DNA of 64,000 bases from positions 186,001-250,000 of the forward strand of contig NZ_ANIJ01000018.1 of assembly GCF_000347035.1 (NCBI RefSeq), read 5' to 3'. The DNA comes from Leptospira sp. B5-022. GTDB taxonomy: Bacteria; Spirochaetota; Leptospiria; Leptospirales; Leptospiraceae. Under the pieces are notes generated by a model. That model was not told where the DNA came from and ran no database searches. It saw only the letters and a list, made by a program, of their open reading frames with translations. Positions 34,303 through 42,903 of this stretch are shown here, in pieces (position 1 is the first letter of the stretch; each line of letters opens with the position of its first letter). Made by a program: the position numbers and the translations under genes.

Positions 34303-34695
34303 TCACTTTCTAGGAGACCATTTATAATAACATAGAAGACCTAAGCCCGTCCCGAGAGGGACTAATCCCCCGAGCATCGCTAAAGATTTTCCTAATACTA
34401 AAATGAAAGTAACGGATAACGCTACTCCGACAAATGTGAGGATTAGACCTAAGAAGAAAGAATAAAGACGCAGATCGAACTTTTCTTTTTGATAAAGACC
34501 TGCTTTGATGATCGCCATTCTTTGACGATACCACCAAAAGAATAGGAAGAATAATAATAACCATCCGAAGATGATCCCCACGATCGGAATACTGTACAGG
34601 ATCGCTTTGTATTCTCCACCCAAGTGACTTGCTTGGATGGCAATCCTGATTTCTTCTAAACTACGAAAGAGGGCTTCCTTTTCTTCCGGTGTCAT
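34303..34695 (-). CDS. Three-helix membrane protein of ECF sigma operon 2
   Basis: 130 residues. N-terminal helical cytosolic or periplasmic segment (EEKEALFRSLEEIRIAIQAS) and three membrane helices (about 30-52, 75-97 and 103-121) separated by a basic loop (WWYRQRMAIIKAGLYQKEKF), the form of the DUF6249-like small membrane proteins. The loop with positive charge is typical of those. Starts within the ATGA overlap with the 58-residue gene and ends 36 bases before the sigma factor. Function unknown. Confidence 0.7.
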   Translation of the reverse strand: MTPEEKEALFRSLEEIRIAIQASHLGGEYKAILYSIPIVGIIFGWLLLFFLFFWWYRQRMAIIKAGLYQKEKFDLRLYSFFLGLILTFVGVALSVTFILVLGKSLAMLGGLVPLGTGLGLLCYYKWSPRK

Positions 34696-34868
34696 CTGCT
34701 AAGAACCGCCACCTTCAATGAAGAAGTTTCTCCCTTCTTGAAGTAAGGGATTTTTTGTTCAATGCCAGGTCGGCCGGCAAGAGACTCGTACCAGTCCTCT
34801 TCTTTCCAGCTTTCTTTTAGATAACTTGTGCGGATGTCGGAATTAAAAAGATCCTTAAATTTGCTCAT
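34692..34868 (-). CDS. 58-residue soluble protein leading ECF operon 2
   Basis: A short gene with ATG at 34868-34866, preceded by AGGAG eight bases upstream, and stop TGA overlapping the next ATG. The product is soluble: it begins SKFKDLFNSDIRTSYLKESW, has an aromatic/acidic middle (KEEDWYESLAGRPG) and ends FKKGETSSLKVAVLSR. No family was recognised; the ribosome site and the ATGA coupling to the three-helix membrane protein make it very likely real. As the first gene of the sigma operon it may be a cytosolic partner of the membrane protein or regulator. Confidence 0.72.
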   Translation of the reverse strand: MSKFKDLFNSDIRTSYLKESWKEEDWYESLAGRPGIEQKIPYFKKGETSSLKVAVLSR

Positions 34869-34897
34869 TGGAATTCTCCTATGTAAAATGCCTTTTG

Positions 34898-34915
34898 AAG
34901 TTCGAATACGAACTT
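34898..34915. repeat. Palindrome upstream of ECF operon 2
   Basis: AAGTTCG (34898-34904) and CGAACTT (34909-34915) form a perfect 7-bp dyad around AATA, extendable with TTTT/AAAA beyond a mismatch. It lies about 30 bases upstream of the ATG at 34868, so may be an operator or a leader hairpin. Confidence 0.45.
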
Positions 34916-34964
34916 TAAAACTCCCGGTAAAAGGATTTTAAATTATGTCGTATATAATTTCGGT

Positions 34965-34988
34965 CCACTTTTGGGATCCCTAAAGTGG
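34965..34988. repeat. 24-bp near-perfect palindrome
   Basis: Two half-sites CCACTTT and AAAGTGG flank GGGATCCC, giving a 24-bp dyad broken only by one T/T mismatch pair. It is 97 bases upstream of the 58-residue gene and 120 bases beyond the end of the NUDIX gene on the minus strand. No T run follows on either side, so an operator is more likely than a terminator. The surrounding 34869-35108 has no gene. Confidence 0.5.
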
Positions 34989-35108
34989 AAAACCTCGTAG
35001 GACTACATTTTTTAGAGACGTAAGGGTTAGAAGAAAAATCGGAAGATAAGACAAAAAAATAGAAAGAAAGAAAAATCAAAAAACTTGGATCTTAGGTTTT
35101 TGCGGAAA

Positions 35109-35753
35109 CTATTCGGACTTTTTCACGTCCAAGAACGGCGCAGAATTCAGGTTGGGAGCTCTTAAAATGGGAGAACGATCGAAACCCGCATGTTCCCTTA
35201 AGAAATCCACTATGATCCTTGCAGTGGCTCCCCATAAAAGTCCTTCGTCTATATCAAAGTAAAAAACTTCCAACAAAGGTGAGTCGGGTTTTCTTCTTCC
35301 CTTGATACTGTAAAACGGAGCTTCCCAAAGTCTGTCTAGTTCCAGTATGATGATCTTTTCTACCTCTTCCGGGTTGAATTCGAATTTGAAATCCCCCGAA
35401 TATTTTGCCAAGAAGGGAGTGATATGAAAACCGGTATGTGTAAGTTGCCCTCTATAATTTCCGATCACGGATAATTCCTGATTAGGAGCTCCCATTTCTT
35501 CTTCCCATTCTCTGAGGGCAGTGAATAAAAGATCTTTGTCATCCGGATCTTTTACTCCACCAGGGAAAGAGATCTGTCCCGGATGAGAAGCAAGGTTCGG
35601 ATTTCTTTTTTGGAGAAGGAATCCGTCTTGCCCATTTTTCTGGAATACGGGCATGACTACGGAAGAATGGGCCACATCCTCCGGCAAATTCGGTTCTCCT
35701 TCCGGAAGAAAGGGAAGTTTCTTTTTTAGTGTATCTAATTCTAATCTAATCAA
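35109..35753 (-). CDS. NUDIX CoA-pyrophosphatase-like hydrolase
   Basis: 214 residues from the TTG at 35753, which overlaps the stop of the RNase D gene by 8 bp; an ATG-like frame further upstream would lie deep inside RNase D. The UPF0035/CoAse signature HPGQISFPGGVKDPDD is followed by the NUDIX helix ALREWEEEMG, so metal ligands are present; the first Glu of the generic NUDIX box is replaced, as usual for this subfamily. Such enzymes split CoA or related nucleotides into 3'-phosphoadenosine phosphate and phosphopantetheine. The C-terminal part (ISIKGRRKPDSPLLEVFYFD type) is also typical. Coupled to RNase D. Confidence 0.85.
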   Translation of the reverse strand: MIRLELDTLKKKLPFLPEGEPNLPEDVAHSSVVMPVFQKNGQDGFLLQKRNPNLASHPGQISFPGGVKDPDDKDLLFTALREWEEEMGAPNQELSVIGNYRGQLTHTGFHITPFLAKYSGDFKFEFNPEEVEKIIILELDRLWEAPFYSIKGRRKPDSPLLEVFYFDIDEGLLWGATARIIVDFLREHAGFDRSPILRAPNLNSAPFLDVKKSE

Positions 35754-36915
35754 ATTTCTTTTTGATCGGGACCAAACCGGACAAAGTGGTCTCGTACGGT
35801 TTGGATTGGATTGCTGCCAAAAGAGAAGGTCCGTAATTTTCCACTTTCCAGTTGGAAAAGATTCCAAGCTCTCTTAACTCTTCGATGGACTTAGGATTTT
35901 TTTTTGCAATCTCCGCGATATTCTTATTAGACGGCATCAAGTTGTGACCCATCCGGCGAATGGACATGATTGTTTCTCTCCATTGCCTTAATCTTTTGAA
36001 TCTGTCCGCTTCTTCCCCTGTCAGATCCTCGATGGATCTTTTGAATAGATCGTTCTTTTGGATAGGAGGGCCGCTTGGATTTTTATAAACCTGGTATAAA
36101 TTTTCGGCGTCTTTTTTGCCTACAATGTCTATAAGTTTATTCAATTCTCCTCTGGCCTTGACTAATTCCAAAACCTTATCGTTATTCCAAACTCGGAAAG
36201 GAGCTTTGTTTAATTTTTTAGCCTTCTCATCTCTAAAGCCTAGAGTATCGTGAAGTGCCCTTCTTTCGTCGGAACTCAATTCTAATACATTTGGGAATTT
36301 TTCCAAATTGATGGAAAATCCCTCGAAAGGTTCAGGCTCTTCTTCCGCGATCTTAACGAACTCCGAAAGCGCTTCGTCTAACAATTTCCGTTTTCCGAGT
36401 TCTTCTCTCATTCTGTCCCAAATGGATTCTAGGTAAACCGTATCCAAGGCGGCGTATTGGAGCTGACTTTTTTCCAGAGGGCGCTTTTCCCAGTTGGATT
36501 TTTGCTCCTTCTTGGAGAGTTTGACCTTGTGGTAATGTTCCACAAGATACAACAAAGAGTTCTGTTCTAAGTCTAATAAACGAGAGCTGAACATCGTGTC
36601 AGCGATGTTGATAAACTTGAAACCGAAGTCTCTTTTCAGGGCTTTGATATCGTCCGAAGCGGAATGAAATATTTTTAGAATGCCGGGATTCTCGAATAGA
36701 GGTCCTAACCCGGTGAGATCATCCAAACGAATAGGGTCAAAGATATAATTTTTACCCTTAGAGGATATTTGGATGAGACAAACTTTGGAATAGTAGGTGT
36801 AATAACCGCTGGATTCCGTATCAATTGAGAGGCAATCGGATTGAGAGAGAGTAATCAATGCCAACTGTAGGCTTCGGACGTTGTCTACGACAATATAATC
36901 GGATTGTATTTGCAT
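35746..36915 (-). CDS. rnd: Ribonuclease D
   Basis: A 3'-5' exoribonuclease that trims tRNA and other stable RNA ends. 389 residues: DEDDy exonuclease domain at the N-terminus with LSIDTESSGYYTYYSKVCLI (Asp-x-Glu), IFHSASDDIKAL (Asp), and YAALDTVYLESIW (Tyr/Asp), then an HRDC domain (ELLSDERRALHDTLG-type start, KLNKAPFRVWNNDKVLELVK) and a second HRDC-like end. Length matches the family. ATG at 36915, only 40 bases from the divergent purF start. The NUDIX gene overlaps its end. Confidence 0.93.
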   Translation of the reverse strand: MQIQSDYIVVDNVRSLQLALITLSQSDCLSIDTESSGYYTYYSKVCLIQISSKGKNYIFDPIRLDDLTGLGPLFENPGILKIFHSASDDIKALKRDFGFKFINIADTMFSSRLLDLEQNSLLYLVEHYHKVKLSKKEQKSNWEKRPLEKSQLQYAALDTVYLESIWDRMREELGKRKLLDEALSEFVKIAEEEPEPFEGFSINLEKFPNVLELSSDERRALHDTLGFRDEKAKKLNKAPFRVWNNDKVLELVKARGELNKLIDIVGKKDAENLYQVYKNPSGPPIQKNDLFKRSIEDLTGEEADRFKRLRQWRETIMSIRRMGHNLMPSNKNIAEIAKKNPKSIEELRELGIFSNWKVENYGPSLLAAIQSKPYETTLSGLVPIKKKFD

Positions 36916-36955
36916 CTAAAAGGCGACCTGGGAGACTAGCGTCGGAAGGGGGACC

Positions 36956-38422
36956 ATGAGTTCGATTCCCAATACGTCCAGTCTACGGACCCTAGTCCGA
37001 GATGACAAACCAAAAGAAGAATGTGCCATCTTCGGGATTTTTAATTCTCAAGAGGCGGCCAATTTTACTTACCTCGGTCTGTATTCCATGCAGCACAGAG
37101 GCCAAGAATCGAGCGGGATCGTTTCCTCCGATGGAGAACATCTCTACCGCTACGCCGGTATGGGATTAGTAGCCAATATTTTTACCGAAGGCAAAATCCG
37201 GGAACTAACCGGAACCGCTGCTATCGGGCATAATCGTTATTCTACCACCGGTGCGAGTTTCTTAAGGAACGCTCAACCTCTCAGAGTCGAGTCCCATTTA
37301 GGACCGATTGCTTTGGCCCATAACGGAAACCTGGTAAATTCCTGGGAAGTTCGTTCCCAATTGGAAAAAGAAGGTTCCATCTTCCAAACAACAATCGATT
37401 CGGAAGTGATCGTCCACCTGATGGCTCGTTCCGGAGAGACAGATCTACTTTCCGCACTTTCTTCCGCTTTGAAAAAAGTAAGAGGTGCTTATTCCCTAGT
37501 CGTTCTTACCAAAAACCAATTGATCGCCGTTAGGGATCCAAACGGTTTCCGTCCTTTGGTCATGGGAAGAAGGGAGGATGGATCCATTGTATTCGCGTCC
37601 GAGACCTGTGCATTCGATATCACCGACACCACTTACGAAAGAGATGTGGAACCGGGCGAGATGATCGTTGTGGACAGAACAGGAACCCGCTCCTTCTATC
37701 CTTTCCCTCCTGCAAAACCCGCTCTTTGTATTTTCGAATACATTTATTTCGCAAGACCTGATTCCAATATTTTCGGTGAGTCGGTGTATAAGGTCCGCAA
37801 GGCTCTCGGAAACCAACTTGCTCAAGAACTTCCTGTGGAAGCTGACGTCGTGATCCCGGTTCCGGACTCTGCAAATATCGCAGCTTTGGGATATTCGGAA
37901 GCCTCCGGAATTCCTTTCCAATCGGGACTGATCCGTTCTCACTATGTGGGCAGGACTTTTATCGAACCGGACCAGAAAATCCGGGACTTCGGTGCTAAGA
38001 TCAAGTACAATGTAGTGAAGAATGTAGTGGATGGAAAACGTGTCGTGATCGTGGACGATTCCATTATGCGAGGAACCACTAGTCGAAAGATCATTAAGAT
38101 GATCCGAAATGCGGGTGCTACCGAGATCCACTTAAGAGTTTCCGCTCCTCCTACAATTTCTCCTTGTTATTACGGAATAGACATTCCGACCCATAAAGAA
38201 CTGATCGCTGCTACTCATACGATCGAAGAGATCCGAAAGTATTTGAGAGTGGATTCTATCGCTTATCTATCAGTCGATTCCATGCATAAAGCGGTTAGTG
38301 AACATAGGGGTGGAGGTTTCTGCAACGCTTGTTTTACCTCGGATTACCCTGTGGAATTCCAAAGCGATATGGGAAATCAAAAGAGTTTATTCAAGGAATA
38401 CGAGGTAGAAGAAAGGGTCTAA
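36956..38422 (+). CDS. purF: Amidophosphoribosyltransferase PurF
   Basis: First committed step of purine synthesis: PRPP plus glutamine to 5-phosphoribosylamine. 488 residues. A 22-residue propeptide precedes the catalytic Cys23 (ECAIFGIF), followed by QHRGQESSGI. The C-terminal half has the PRPP-binding loop VVIVDDSIMRGTTSRK. The end carries GGGFCNACFTSDYP, the cysteine pair that ligates a 4Fe-4S cluster in Bacillus subtilis-type PurF, so this is the Fe-S, propeptide-processed class, not the E. coli class. Divergent from rnd with a 40-base gap; convergent with the gene ending at 38455. Two CTAAAAG/CTTTTAG arms (38419-38450) may form a weak terminator. Confidence 0.96.
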   Translation: MSSIPNTSSLRTLVRDDKPKEECAIFGIFNSQEAANFTYLGLYSMQHRGQESSGIVSSDGEHLYRYAGMGLVANIFTEGKIRELTGTAAIGHNRYSTTGASFLRNAQPLRVESHLGPIALAHNGNLVNSWEVRSQLEKEGSIFQTTIDSEVIVHLMARSGETDLLSALSSALKKVRGAYSLVVLTKNQLIAVRDPNGFRPLVMGRREDGSIVFASETCAFDITDTTYERDVEPGEMIVVDRTGTRSFYPFPPAKPALCIFEYIYFARPDSNIFGESVYKVRKALGNQLAQELPVEADVVIPVPDSANIAALGYSEASGIPFQSGLIRSHYVGRTFIEPDQKIRDFGAKIKYNVVKNVVDGKRVVIVDDSIMRGTTSRKIIKMIRNAGATEIHLRVSAPPTISPCYYGIDIPTHKELIAATHTIEEIRKYLRVDSIAYLSVDSMHKAVSEHRGGGFCNACFTSDYPVEFQSDMGNQKSLFKEYEVEERV

Positions 38423-38454
38423 AAGTTTCCGCCTTATTGCCGGCTTTTAGATCT

Positions 38455-39483
38455 TTATTTTACTTTGAAAACTTGCGCCCTTCTTCCGAAGGTGATAAAG
38501 TCGGATTCTTCTCCTTTAATATAAGCGGACAATAGGCTTTTTTCGGAAAATCCAATATGATTCTGCTCTTCTAACATTCCTAAAATTTCCAAGGCAGCAT
38601 CCTTATCCAAAGTATTCAGATAATTTAATACTTCTTGGTGAGAATTCTTTTTGTCCGACTCTTCTATAATTTTGATGACTTCTTCTCTTGCACGTAAAAG
38701 GGATTCCTTTCTTTCTACAAGTCCTTCCATCGTGGAAAGTATGATATTGATCTCGGGATCTTCGGAGAATAATTCCAGTAGATGAGGATAGATCCCTGGG
38801 AATCGGATCGGGAACTCGTACAAGGATTCTTCTAGTCCTTTGTAGAGTTCTACTTCTTCTGCTTTACTTAATCCCAAGGATTCCCCAAGCATAAGAAGGG
38901 TTTCGATCGGCATAAGTCCTAAAAATCTGGCTGCAAAAATATTATCGTTTTTGGTCCTAAGGCAGAATAATATAAATTTCGAGATCCTTTTCGGAGGAAG
39001 TCCGTTCCAGAATTGGGCCGCTTTTGAATCCAAAAAGTTGGTTTCCGTTCCAAAGATCTTCTTCTCTTTTTTAAGTTTTTGGAATATTTTAAAGTCTTCT
39101 TTTACGATCCTATACAGTAAGGAATCGTCCATCTCCAGGATTGTGGACATGACCTGGTCTGGAGAAGAGATAGAAAGAAAGTATCTAACTAGATCGAAAC
39201 CGATTTCGGACCGAGTGGAAAAGTTTTCTAAAATATCTGCGGGAGCTTGTTGGAACGCAGTTGCGCCGACCGAGAAGGAGTTGACTCCTTCTAAAAATTT
39301 CTCTAATTTTTCGAAGGCAAAACAAGCCTGATCACCGGAACCATTCCAATTCGATTCCCTGTAAAAGTCCCTACAATTTCCGGGACAGGGTTTAGATTCG
39401 GAGACTCCAGCTAGACAGGTTCTTTCGTGTTGTTTTTTATCTTTAGGGAATAAGATCACCGCAATCACGCATATCCGGAGCAT
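38455..39483 (-). CDS. Unknown protein, helical C-terminus
   Basis: 342 residues as an ATG-opened frame, which overlaps the end of the upstream lipoprotein gene by 41 bp; GTG codons a few residues in are alternative starts closer to a coupled start. N-terminal region has five Cys (TCLAG, KPCPGNC, ACFAFEK); the rest is mostly helical and acidic (ISSPDQVMSTILEMDDSLLY, FPIRFPGIYPHLLELFSEDP), ending GRRAQVFKVK. No family recognised. The overlap and same strand point to co-function with the DUF3347-like lipoprotein. Confidence 0.62.
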   Translation of the reverse strand: MLRICVIAVILFPKDKKQHERTCLAGVSESKPCPGNCRDFYRESNWNGSGDQACFAFEKLEKFLEGVNSFSVGATAFQQAPADILENFSTRSEIGFDLVRYFLSISSPDQVMSTILEMDDSLLYRIVKEDFKIFQKLKKEKKIFGTETNFLDSKAAQFWNGLPPKRISKFILFCLRTKNDNIFAARFLGLMPIETLLMLGESLGLSKAEEVELYKGLEESLYEFPIRFPGIYPHLLELFSEDPEINIILSTMEGLVERKESLLRAREEVIKIIEESDKKNSHQEVLNYLNTLDKDAALEILGMLEEQNHIGFSEKSLLSAYIKGEESDFITFGRRAQVFKVK

Positions 39484-39916
39484 ACGGGTTCAGGATTTTC
39501 ATACCGGAAAACACCCATGTCTTTTTGACCATCGGACAATAGAAACGGTTTCTTCCGGATTGTAATCCGTGGACCTTCATAGTTTTTGCTAAAACTTCGC
39601 TGAACTTGGAATATGCCTCGAATGATATTTTAACGTCGGAAGATTTTGCTCCTTCCAATACATTCTTCATTTCTAACGCGGAAGATTCTAAGCCTCCTTT
39701 TGCTTCTCCCAAAGAATTTAAGGTAGAAATTAGTCCGCTTACATCGGGAGATATATCTTCCGTTGTTAAAAGACTTTGGATTATTTTATCGTTTTCCGAC
39801 AAAACTTTTTCGAAGAGAGGTTTTTCGGTCTCTAATACGGGCTTATCTTCCTTTTTGCAAAAGGAAAGGAAGATGAAGAATGAGGTTAATAAAATTAGTA
39901 TTACGGATCGTTTCAT
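39443..39916 (-). CDS. DUF3347-like lipoprotein
   Basis: 157 residues from the ATG at 39916, which has GGAG six bases upstream; an earlier in-frame ATG at 39928 overlaps that site. A lipoprotein signal (ILLTSFFIFLSFC, Cys about residue 20) is followed by a helical part and a C-terminal stretch with NRFYCPMVKKTWVFSGMKIL then NPYAPDMRDCGDLI: the CPM, Trp, NPY and M-x-x-CG positions are those of DUF3347 domains, known from CusB-type copper efflux adaptors and related heavy-metal proteins. Metal binding is therefore possible. Function otherwise unknown; its gene overlaps the next one by 41 bp. Confidence 0.72.
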   Translation of the reverse strand: MKRSVILILLTSFFIFLSFCKKEDKPVLETEKPLFEKVLSENDKIIQSLLTTEDISPDVSGLISTLNSLGEAKGGLESSALEMKNVLEGAKSSDVKISFEAYSKFSEVLAKTMKVHGLQSGRNRFYCPMVKKTWVFSGMKILNPYAPDMRDCGDLIP

Positions 39917-40080
39917 ATTATTCTCCAAATATGAGTAAAATACTCGGGAATCGAGGTTCTAAGACCATAAAAAAATCTTTTTTCGGTTCTGGCAACCGTT
40001 AGAGCTTCAAACTAATCTCCGAAAAAATGGGTTCAAAGCTTTTGCCTATATAGGAAACTAGGAGGAAAGGCAAGGCTCGA

Positions 40081-40401
40081 ATGTATTTTGATAAGCATGT
40101 TTTTGTCTGCGAGAATGTCAGAGCGGAGGGAGAAAGGCCCTCTTGTGGTCCGAAAGGATCTCCTCAATTGCTCGCTTATATGAAAAGGAGAGCGCAAGAA
40201 CTCGGATTAAAAGGTAAGATCCGTATCCAAAAATCCGGATGTCTGGATCGCTGTGAGTTGGGTCCTGTGCAGGTTTCTTATCCGGAAGGTCTTTGGTTCT
40301 CCATCAAGACGCAGGAAGAAGCAGAAGTATTCATTCAAAATTATATACTAGAAAATAAACCGGAAGCGATCCGGCACCTGATGTTAAAGGATGAAGAGTG
40401 A
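40081..40401 (+). CDS. Thioredoxin-like 2Fe-2S ferredoxin protein
   Basis: 106 residues with the four Cys of thioredoxin-like [2Fe-2S] proteins: one in HVFVCENVRAEGE, one in RPSCGPKGSPQ, and two in SGCLDRCELGP. These are small soluble electron carriers or redox regulators. The next gene is an oxidoreductase 12 bases downstream, which may be a partner. The ATG at 40081 is used; an AGGAGG site 15 bases upstream is somewhat far. Confidence 0.85.
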   Translation: MYFDKHVFVCENVRAEGERPSCGPKGSPQLLAYMKRRAQELGLKGKIRIQKSGCLDRCELGPVQVSYPEGLWFSIKTQEEAEVFIQNYILENKPEAIRHLMLKDEE

Positions 40402-40413
40402 GAGGGTAATCAA

Positions 40414-41442
40414 ATGGCAAAAAAATTCGAAATACCAAAAACGTATCTTGCATACGAATTGAAAGAATACAGCAACGAACCCGGAAGAGCAAAGATCGTA
40501 GAAAAAGAACTTAAGCCTCTTAAGAAGGGAGAGGTTTTACTTAAAGTCCATTCCGGTTCCATCAATCCCTCCGATCTCATGTTTATGAGAGGTTTGTACG
40601 GAATTAAGAAAAAACTTCCTGTCGTTCCCGGATTTGAGGGAAGCGGTCTGGTGATCGCAAGCGGCGGCGGATGGAGAGCGAATTCTCTTGTAGGAAAACC
40701 TGTCGCATGTGTGGCTCCGAATAAGGGTGATGGACCGTATGCAGAATACATGATCACCGACGCCTATTCTTGTTTTACTTTAGGAAAAGATGTAAGCTTG
40801 GAACAAGGCGCTTGTTTATTCGTGAACCCTATCACTGCTTGGGCATTGTTGGACCAAGTCATTCGTGAAAAACATAAGGCTTATGTTCAGACTGCTGCCG
40901 CTTCCGCTCTGGGAAAAATGTTATTGAGACTTTCCAATAAAAAAGGAATTCCCGGCATTCATGTTGTAAGAAGAAAGGAACAGGTTGATCTTCTTAAATC
41001 TTTAGGTGCAGAACATGTATTGGATTCGAGCTCTCCGAATTTTGATCGTGAACTTAGGGTTCTTTCCAATAAGCTGAATGCTACTATTATGTTGGATGCG
41101 GTTGCCGGAGAAATTACGGGAAGAGCGTTAGCCGCTATGCCTTACGGAAGTAAATGTGTGGTTTACGGTGCGTTGTCGGAAGAACCTATTTCTTATCATG
41201 CGGGGCTTGGGATTTTTCAGGACAAAAAGATAGAAGGTTATTGGCTTTCTTCTTGGATGCCGAAACAAAATCCGTTGAAGATCTGGAAGATCACCTCCGA
41301 GATCCGTTCCCTTTTAGGAAAAGAATTCCAGACTCAGATCGCCGCAAAATATCCACTTAAGGAAGCTGATAAAGCGATCCAAGAATATACCAACAACATG
41401 ACCAGAGGAAAGGTCCTTATTTCCAACGGCTGGGAGCTTTAA
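40414..41442 (+). CDS. MDR-family zinc-free quinone/enoyl reductase
   Basis: 342-residue medium-chain dehydrogenase/reductase. The N-terminal catalytic domain has KVHSGSINPSDLMFMRGLYG and VVPGFEGSGLVIASGG; the cofactor domain contains QTAAASALGKMLLRLSNKKG (a variant NADPH-binding loop) and AEHVLDSSSPNFD. The Cys/His zinc ligands of alcohol dehydrogenases are not present, so it belongs to the quinone oxidoreductase/ETR group, NADPH-dependent. Substrate unknown. Follows the 2Fe-2S gene by 12 bases and overlaps the next gene by TAATG. Confidence 0.85.
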   Translation: MAKKFEIPKTYLAYELKEYSNEPGRAKIVEKELKPLKKGEVLLKVHSGSINPSDLMFMRGLYGIKKKLPVVPGFEGSGLVIASGGGWRANSLVGKPVACVAPNKGDGPYAEYMITDAYSCFTLGKDVSLEQGACLFVNPITAWALLDQVIREKHKAYVQTAAASALGKMLLRLSNKKGIPGIHVVRRKEQVDLLKSLGAEHVLDSSSPNFDRELRVLSNKLNATIMLDAVAGEITGRALAAMPYGSKCVVYGALSEEPISYHAGLGIFQDKKIEGYWLSSWMPKQNPLKIWKITSEIRSLLGKEFQTQIAAKYPLKEADKAIQEYTNNMTRGKVLISNGWEL

Positions 41443-42020
41443 TGCGAATATTTGTCCAGCAAGCTAAAAGGCCGATATTCTTTCGGCTTTTGGCCTTGGT
41501 ATTCGGGACCTTCTTCCTTTTCACCTCTTGCTTGGGAGATCTAAGGGAGAACGTCAAAAAACTACAAGCATGCAAGTTTAGGATCTTGGAAACTAAAACG
41601 GAACGGGTAGAAATTCTGCCTTTTCCACCTTCTCCCAAGATTTTAATGACTTCTACATTGGAGATAGAGAATCCGAACGATACTTCCGTTAAAATTTATC
41701 AGTTCGATCTTGGCGTTATCGCCTCGGGTACCGACGGTAAAGACGCGGAATTAGCCAGAGTCATTTCGGAAGAAGAAACGGAAGTTCCGGCTTTCTCCAA
41801 AACTGTGGTCCAACTGAAGATAGAAACAAGCTTTGAAAAAAGAGAGAACCAGGATAAACTATTACTCGGAATTTTAGTAGTCACGAACTTAGTCGCCGGA
41901 AAAGATCCGAATTTAAGAATGAAAGGAAGTGTGAGATACAAAACCGTTTTAGGAGAAGTAGATATTCCTTTGGATGAAAAAATACGATTATTACCCAAGA
42001 AGCCGGAGCATGAAATTTAG
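41442..42020 (+). CDS. LEA-type 2 (WHy domain) lipoprotein
   Basis: 192 residues. Start overlaps the upstream stop as TAATG. A lipoprotein-type signal (LLALVFGTFFLFTSC, Cys near 29) is followed by a domain of strands typical of LEA type 2: SPKILMTSTLEIENPNDTSV, IYQFDLGVIASGTDG, FSKTVVQLKIETSF, and VRYKTVLGEVDIPLDEKI. Bacterial LEA2 proteins are thought to act in stress protection or membrane trafficking at the periplasm. The Leptospira-type loose lipobox (TSC) is acceptable but not certain. Confidence 0.78.
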   Translation: MRIFVQQAKRPIFFRLLALVFGTFFLFTSCLGDLRENVKKLQACKFRILETKTERVEILPFPPSPKILMTSTLEIENPNDTSVKIYQFDLGVIASGTDGKDAELARVISEEETEVPAFSKTVVQLKIETSFEKRENQDKLLLGILVVTNLVAGKDPNLRMKGSVRYKTVLGEVDIPLDEKIRLLPKKPEHEI

Positions 42021-42339
42021 TTTTTTAAGTATTGGAACTGTCTGTAAAAACCTGATTTTACTTACAATTGTCCTATTGGGTTTGTCGAATTGTTCCGACG
42101 TAGACGAAGATTTTTATACATTTGGAGAAGCGGCAACTAAGATCATGGTAGCTTATGCCGCGAAAGATGCACAATGCGGATCGAACAGACAGATCACTTC
42201 CGTAGTACCCGGAAAACAAAGGAAAAAGGACGTGGATAATTGTGTTACTTCAGTCGCTTTCGAAAATTGTAGTTTTTGGACCCAGGCTGGGGATCCGGTC
42301 CCGTTTGCATGCAAGGCTATTGAATTCAGATTGAAGTGA
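42010..42339 (+). CDS. Small Cys-rich lipoprotein
   Basis: 109 residues from the ATG at 42010, which has GGAG just upstream and overlaps the preceding gene by 11 bp. Signal NLILLTIVLLGLSNC ends in a lipobox-like Cys. The mature protein has Cys at DAQCGSNRQ, DVDNCVTSV, FENCSFW and PFACKAIEF, likely forming disulphides, i.e. a periplasmic or surface domain. No family recognised. Overlaps the next gene by TGATG, so the three genes 41442-42830 are coupled. Confidence 0.72.
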   Translation: MKFSFLSIGTVCKNLILLTIVLLGLSNCSDVDEDFYTFGEAATKIMVAYAAKDAQCGSNRQITSVVPGKQRKKDVDNCVTSVAFENCSFWTQAGDPVPFACKAIEFRLK

Positions 42340-42830
42340 TGGGATGGGTAGCCAGACATTTTGATTATCTGATTTTTGCAGCACTGGCTTTGTCCGGTCT
42401 GTCTTATCTTTATATACTTCTTACCAGAAATAAAAAGTACGATTCCAAATCCGTTGTACGTTATGATATTCTTCCGGAAGAACCTATGAGTTTCGATCCG
42501 AACGAAAAACCCAAAAAAAAAGAACCTAAGGTAAATGTTCTAGAAGTTTTCGATTATAATGGAATTAAGATCATGCATGAGAACGGAATGTACACAGTAA
42601 ATCATGCCGGAGAGATCCAAGTCTACGGTTCTTGGCAGGCTCTTCCTCCTAGATATCAGGCAATGGTCAAGGAGATGGACAAGTCTTCCGTAGGGCAAAA
42701 GAAAAAAGGAAATTATTATATGGAAGTCCTAAATGGAACTTATTATGTGATCTTTCCGGACGGCAAAAAACATAAGTATCCAAAATTCGAGGACATTCCC
42801 GAAAAGATCAGAAAAGCATTAGGTTATTGA
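42339..42830 (+). CDS. One-pass membrane protein, unknown
   Basis: 163 residues from the ATG at 42339 (a GTG sits one codon upstream; TGATG overlap with the previous stop). One N-terminal membrane helix (YLIFAALALSGLSYLYIL), a basic/Pro-rich linker (PNEKPKKKEPKVN) and a soluble C-terminal part with repeated Tyr-rich strands: FDYNGIKIMHENGMYTVN, GSWQALPPRYQAMVKEM, KKKGNYYMEVLNGTYYVIF. The two related blocks N-G-x-Y-x-V suggest an internal duplication. No function known. Precedes the macroglobulin operon by 73 bases. Confidence 0.68.
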   Translation: MGWVARHFDYLIFAALALSGLSYLYILLTRNKKYDSKSVVRYDILPEEPMSFDPNEKPKKKEPKVNVLEVFDYNGIKIMHENGMYTVNHAGEIQVYGSWQALPPRYQAMVKEMDKSSVGQKKKGNYYMEVLNGTYYVIFPDGKKHKYPKFEDIPEKIRKALGY

Positions 42831-42903
42831 ATTTTTCCGATTCAGATTTGCCAACTAACCGTATTCTTATTTTATCAAAAAATTCTTTTCTATTTTTCTA
42901 AAC

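Noticed and set aside
35754..35867. ATG-opened N-terminal extension of the NUDIX protein
   Set aside because: It lies wholly inside the RNase D reading frame; the TTG at 35753 overlaps the RNase D stop by 8 bp and precedes the NUDIX domain.
37496..38131. A 211-codon minus-strand frame inside purF
   Set aside because: Antisense shadow of a well-supported gene; its sequence follows the purF codon pattern and has no domain.
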